From positions 1 to 30,417 of the forward strand of contig JAFUEG010000001.1 in assembly GCA_017464045.1 (NCBI GenBank): DNA of 30,417 nt. The letters are read 5' to 3'. The notes beneath the pieces were generated by a model that was not told the DNA's origin, ran no database searches, and was given only the letters and a program-made list of their open reading frames with translations. The translations under genes and the position numbers were made by a program. Numbering within the stretch: the stretch's first letter is position 1; every line of letters starts with the position of its first letter. This DNA comes from Lachnospiraceae bacterium. GTDB lineage: Bacteria; Bacillota_A; Clostridia; Lachnospirales; Lachnospiraceae. This document shows positions 28,901 to 30,417 of the stretch, one piece after another.

Positions 28901-28957
28901 CATGAGGACCCCAGCAAAAGTAATAGGGATAGGAACAATGCTGGAATTGATGATTAA
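25949..28957 (+). CDS. Polyvalent protein: zeta-toxin-like kinase and MNT-type nucleotidyltransferase
   Basis: A 1002-residue multidomain protein. Residues about 110-310 form a zeta-toxin-like kinase: Walker A GLPASGKSS (120-128), LIDNDEAKRLFPEF and RRFIHKGRYLSPRLID, matching the Asp and Arg positions of zeta/PezT. Classical zeta toxins phosphorylate UDP-N-acetylglucosamine; the substrate here is unknown. A charged low-complexity linker (about 312-390) follows, then unassigned domains (about 395-690), then a nucleotidyltransferase fold with GSRSRGIEKEDSDVDVVVEF (775-794; G-S...D-x-D), like MNT antitoxins. The C-terminus has an E/K/A-rich coiled coil (about 845-895) and a final small domain. 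ATG at 25949 follows AAAGGAG nine bases upstream and 14 bases after the helicase stop. A 71-codon ORF is nested in the linker in the +1 frame. Confidence 0.85.
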   Translation: MVIETENAEKRDRDIVLLTGQPVSDELQAVLDRCEKGIEVPIEEVVSTPEMIAATSCVSHQTPTIQLKGREAIEEKVFNILNNYGSVKVDDKGDSIVDSHGNTVYNEDVEQGSRLDIVIGLPASGKSSAIVDKISYEHKAKLIDNDEAKRLFPEFNKGWGANTVHLESQMVEREVFKAAIRRHDNIVMPKVGSDADKLINDYISLAKMEGYKVNIHYVDLDKNKTMDRMLRRFIHKGRYLSPRLIDKYVNEREGNKIAKAYEALKAMGAADGFSKWNNDVGIGEKPILMESIGLSDKFIKEARVTSETIIDNGGREDGEFNREHSQDGQVKSDELHRREDSGENREAGGENKQESSREGIGDRRDERDREVQTQHEDISRGGSRGTAVDPLFDQGISSVYEGENPDLFKEQILTMLTSHTISGNEIKEPPEYGYSFDRSFDYIVHTYQDNKENYADIGTSTEIETVYGKMKLDTISQENEGRFNLQDHQYTGVFSEESYGLAAGTMIAFTAAEVLSVSVTDKGDSITADTSRMNPDFEKMKDRAFDSKEPKTFRAYVENEKTAYDVTMFRKDGKTEFYIEDTGEYPLMLGEGTVSDTFEFTPYNVLSFLNEYGAGFDGSKDFIIFENIDSKRTEAELKRAMDIESLPVQLNVDIGLDGEPMGTKYYAFSDERDAQYFAKSFKNEMDDFSKTSGVEVAFETKLCDRDDKKRNLKAILDSYKEGPIVRAYRDKTNEKFHELDGQNAESIEMMVKDHVQASLDEWGIDAVVLDAVLIGSRSRGIEKEDSDVDVVVEFYGDITEDALFDDLKEEWIGIDGHEIDINPITRDKSGTLDDYLPKAEEYLTEKAETIAKEQAEAREKSEQQAKEQAEREAEEKEKARIEDEHLKEEEARQAHSHEVASTSTFGNFKMEKNVDDNKYILIADVKSESGKITEGVAIAEFADKAAAIAFCKKNGIEAEDITKHLQTHIEHKKHIASEKGKSDGHEDPSKSNRDRNNAGIDD
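26885..26889 (+). promoter_or_regulatory. Shine-Dalgarno sequence of the second nested gene
   Basis: GGAGG lies 8 nt before ATG 26898, the same spacing as for nested tnpV. In the host frame it reads as G-G-R. Confidence 0.65.
26898..27113 (+). CDS. 71-residue charged helical protein nested in the zeta/NTase gene (+1 frame)
   Basis: An ORF of 71 codons fully inside the zeta-kinase gene, immediately after the kinase domain, with GGAGG at ideal spacing and its own TAG. The product (MENLIENIAKMDKLSQMSYI..., EKTVERTERLVEKTNKKVAE, MSEIERFRHNMKIFHEVE) has a normal balanced composition and looks like two or three amphipathic helices, possibly a coiled coil. The host frame over the same bases is a poor S/R/E/D/G mixture, as seen over nested tnpV. 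I do not recognise a family. Small helical proteins can be antitoxins (epsilon is one for zeta), which makes the position suggestive, but no epsilon-specific motif is visible. Existence as a gene is inferred from SD, composition and the parallel with tnpV. Confidence 0.65.
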   Translation: MENLIENIAKMDKLSQMSYIDEKTVERTERLVEKTNKKVAERESETEGMSEIERFRHNMKIFHEVEAEEQQ

Positions 28958-28986
28958 GTTTTTGAAAAAATGTAAAGGAGCGAGTA

Positions 28987-29910
28987 ATGGAAGCGAAGAT
29001 GCAAACGATACTATTGAATATACAAAACCTATCAGATAGGGTGAGAGAAAGAAGAAAATATAAGCGAACAGATGAGTACAGGAGCATAAGGATAGCGAAC
29101 CTGTGCTTTTTCTTTTGCATTATATTTGAGGTGGCAGGAATCTTTACCATGCCTTTCTTTGGAACATTGGGAGCACAGATGGCGATATACTTTATGACAT
29201 TTCTATTTGCCTTTTTTATGGCTATGAAGAATAAGAATAATCTAAAAGTGCCATTTAAGAAGCCTGATATAAAGGCATTTATGGTAACGATACTCATGGT
29301 AGTGAGCGGAATACCGATAGCAATGGTGCTTAACGCACTTGCAGGAGTTCTTTCTCAGGCAGGAGCAGACGGTACAGAGGATATAAACAAGTATCCGATA
29401 TATCTTTCGATATTATGCTTTGCAGTAGTGCCGGCTATTGTCGAAGAATATGTATTCAGGGGAGTGATTCTTGGAGAGTTTCTGAAGGTAAAGGGAAAGT
29501 TTGGAATAGCATCAGCGGTTGTACTTAGCAGCTTATTCTTTGCGTTGCTTCATTTTTCACTTGGTTCAGTGCTATATGGATTTTTCTTCGGATGCCTTTT
29601 TGCGCTTGTAAGGATAGCTACTGGGAATATGATATATCCGTTCTGTATGCACATGGCATTCAACTTAGTTAATGTGATTCTGTCATATATAGATATGAGC
29701 CATATTCCGAATATCGCCGTTATAGTAGAAATGATAGCTCTCTTTATCATATTTATCATAACAACAGTCGTATTCTTCAGAGAATACCGGATTGACGATA
29801 AAGTGAAAGGCGGTCTTAAGGGTAATAAGACATGGAAGATGATAACAAAAGAGGGCTATGTAACGATGGGAGTATGTCTTCTGGTTATGGGGATGCTACT
29901 GATGATGTAG
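28987..29910 (+). CDS. CPBP family intramembrane metalloprotease, second copy
   Basis: A 307-residue polytopic membrane protein with the CPBP motifs VEEYVFRG (Glu153, Glu154, Arg158), FALLH (His189) and HMAFN (His222, Asn226). About seven or eight hydrophobic segments follow a charged 35-residue N-terminus (RVRERRKYKRTDEYRS). It starts 29 nt after the zeta/NTase stop, with AAAGGAG before the ATG, so it appears to be at the end of the same operon. It differs clearly in sequence and length from the CPBP protein at the left of the module and is not a simple duplicate. CPBP proteins in mobile elements may process peptides or signals, or confer immunity; the target is unknown. Confidence 0.88.
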   Translation: MEAKMQTILLNIQNLSDRVRERRKYKRTDEYRSIRIANLCFFFCIIFEVAGIFTMPFFGTLGAQMAIYFMTFLFAFFMAMKNKNNLKVPFKKPDIKAFMVTILMVVSGIPIAMVLNALAGVLSQAGADGTEDINKYPIYLSILCFAVVPAIVEEYVFRGVILGEFLKVKGKFGIASAVVLSSLFFALLHFSLGSVLYGFFFGCLFALVRIATGNMIYPFCMHMAFNLVNVILSYIDMSHIPNIAVIVEMIALFIIFIITTVVFFREYRIDDKVKGGLKGNKTWKMITKEGYVTMGVCLLVMGMLLMM

Positions 29911-29915
29911 GGAAA

Positions 29916-30140
29916 ATGAACGAAATCGACTTGATATTCAAAGAGAACGATAAGCTAAAGAAATCTCAAAGTTCAAATGATGATTTTGAGGGTTGCTGTT
30001 TTGCTTCTATATTTTTTAGAGTACCTTATATAAGGCGGGAGGTTGTAATAAATATAATAACCGTGATAGCTATGATAGCTATAATAATATTTTGCTTTAC
30101 GAGTTGTGTGTCGAGTTTGAAAAATATTACAAATAATTAA
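29916..30140 (+). CDS. Small membrane protein, unknown
   Basis: A 74-residue ORF (MNEIDLIFKENDKLKKSQ...) with one strong hydrophobic segment (about residues 47-66, VINIITVIAMIAIIIFCFTS) followed by a Cys and a short polar tail. ATG at 29916 is favoured as it follows AGGGAAA and avoids overlapping the CPBP gene. A longer in-frame version from 29832 would overlap that gene by 79 nt and lacks an SD. No family recognised; the weak SD lowers confidence. Gene-free AT-rich DNA follows. Confidence 0.5.
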   Translation: MNEIDLIFKENDKLKKSQSSNDDFEGCCFASIFFRVPYIRREVVINIITVIAMIAIIIFCFTSCVSSLKNITNN

Positions 30141-30188
30141 AAATATCCGTTATTTTATGATTTTGTGGCAGATTTGTTACACCTTATG

Positions 30189-30197
30189 TGTTATAAT
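30189..30197 (+). promoter_or_regulatory. Candidate extended -10 promoter
   Basis: TGTTATAAT gives a perfect -10 with the TGn extension, in AT-rich DNA between the last gene and the tandem repeats. No good -35 is present, which extended -10 promoters can lack. A second TGCTATAAT occurs at 30248-30256, but that copy lies within a weak hairpin (30244-30270) followed by a short T-run, so it could instead be part of a terminator. Confidence 0.35.
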
Positions 30198-30323
30198 ACT
30201 TTCTGTGATAAGAAATATAAGAAAATTGCTTAATTATTTTTAAAATATGCTATAATATTTTAGCAATATTTTTATATAAAAAAGTGTTGACAAATAAGCA
30301 AATTTATACGAAACTTTTTAAAT

Positions 30324-30417
30324 GAAAGACCTCAGAGGCGAAAGACCTCAGAGGCGAAAGACCTCAGAGGCGAAAGACCTCAGAGGCGAAAGACCTCAGA
30401 GGCGAAAGACCTCAGAG
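30324..30417 (+). repeat. 16-bp tandem repeat array, continues beyond the window
   Basis: Five perfect copies of GAAAGACCTCAGAGGC (30324-30403) and 14 bases of a sixth run to the window edge with no variation. Each unit contains the small palindrome CCTC-A-GAGG. The + strand is free of stops in all three frames. Because 16 is one more than a multiple of three, every frame encodes the same 16-residue repeat, ERPQRRKTSEAKDLRG, in a different register. ATG at 30322 opens such a frame, but no SD is seen. No spacers are present, so it is not a CRISPR array. Confidence 0.9.

Noticed and set aside
30287..30310. TTGACA with TATACG as a promoter for the repeat array
   Set aside because: The TTGACA is perfect but the spacing to the only -10-like hexamer is about 12 bp, too short for sigma-A.
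30324..30417. Tandem repeats as a CRISPR array
   Set aside because: Units abut directly with no spacers and are only 16 bp.
1..30417. Relaxase and oriT
   Set aside because: No MobA/Rep-type relaxase motifs (paired His with Tyr) appear in any substantial ORF, and no oriT-like site could be supported.

Overview
The window reads as Gram-positive, moderately low-G+C DNA from a gut Clostridia-type bacterium, most likely Lachnospiraceae (an inference from gene families and codon style; no rRNA or housekeeping gene is present). It is mostly the conjugation and DNA-processing part of an integrative conjugative element (ICE) of the broad Tn1549/CTn type. The genes from about 1.9 kb to the right end are all on the + strand, closely packed, mostly with strong Shine-Dalgarno sequences and several with overlapping ends.

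Left part (1-1612, - strand): a large serine recombinase cut by the window edge, a SHOCT-like small protein, and a helix-turn-helix/zinc-ribbon protein. The lines I sampled look richer in G+C than the rest, and the cassette is transcribed away from the transfer genes. A repeat-bearing intergenic stretch (1613-1920) separates it from a CPBP-family membrane protease (1921-2715), which ends at a clear hairpin terminator.

Transfer module (2816-14625): a small membrane protein, a 29-residue leader, PcfB/DUF3801, the VirD4-type coupling ATPase, a Maff2 pilin-like protein, VirB6-like, PrgI, the VirB4 ATPase, a CD1108-type cell-wall hydrolase, DUF4315 and a CD1107/DUF4366 surface protein. Together these make the ATPases, channel, and wall-opening parts of a Gram-positive type IV secretion system. 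No relaxase or oriT is recognisable in the window.

DNA-processing and conflict module (14686-29910): a type IA topoisomerase, a 55-residue ORF, a DUF5688 protein, a 2677-residue ArdC-like/methylase/SNF2-helicase polyvalent protein, a 1002-residue zeta-kinase plus nucleotidyltransferase polyvalent protein, a second CPBP protease and a small membrane protein. The window ends inside a 16-bp tandem repeat array.

The most striking observation is that each of the two giant genes contains a complete second gene in the +1 frame, each with a strong Shine-Dalgarno sequence 8 nt before its ATG. One is a clear TnpV-family protein; the other is a 71-residue charged helical protein. In both cases the host frame becomes a low-complexity S/R/G/E/D-rich linker exactly across the nested gene. 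Further points are an identical 25-bp palindrome used at two operon boundaries, other non-terminator hairpins between gene blocks, a shared C-terminal tail motif in three element proteins, and the frame-independent 16-bp repeat.
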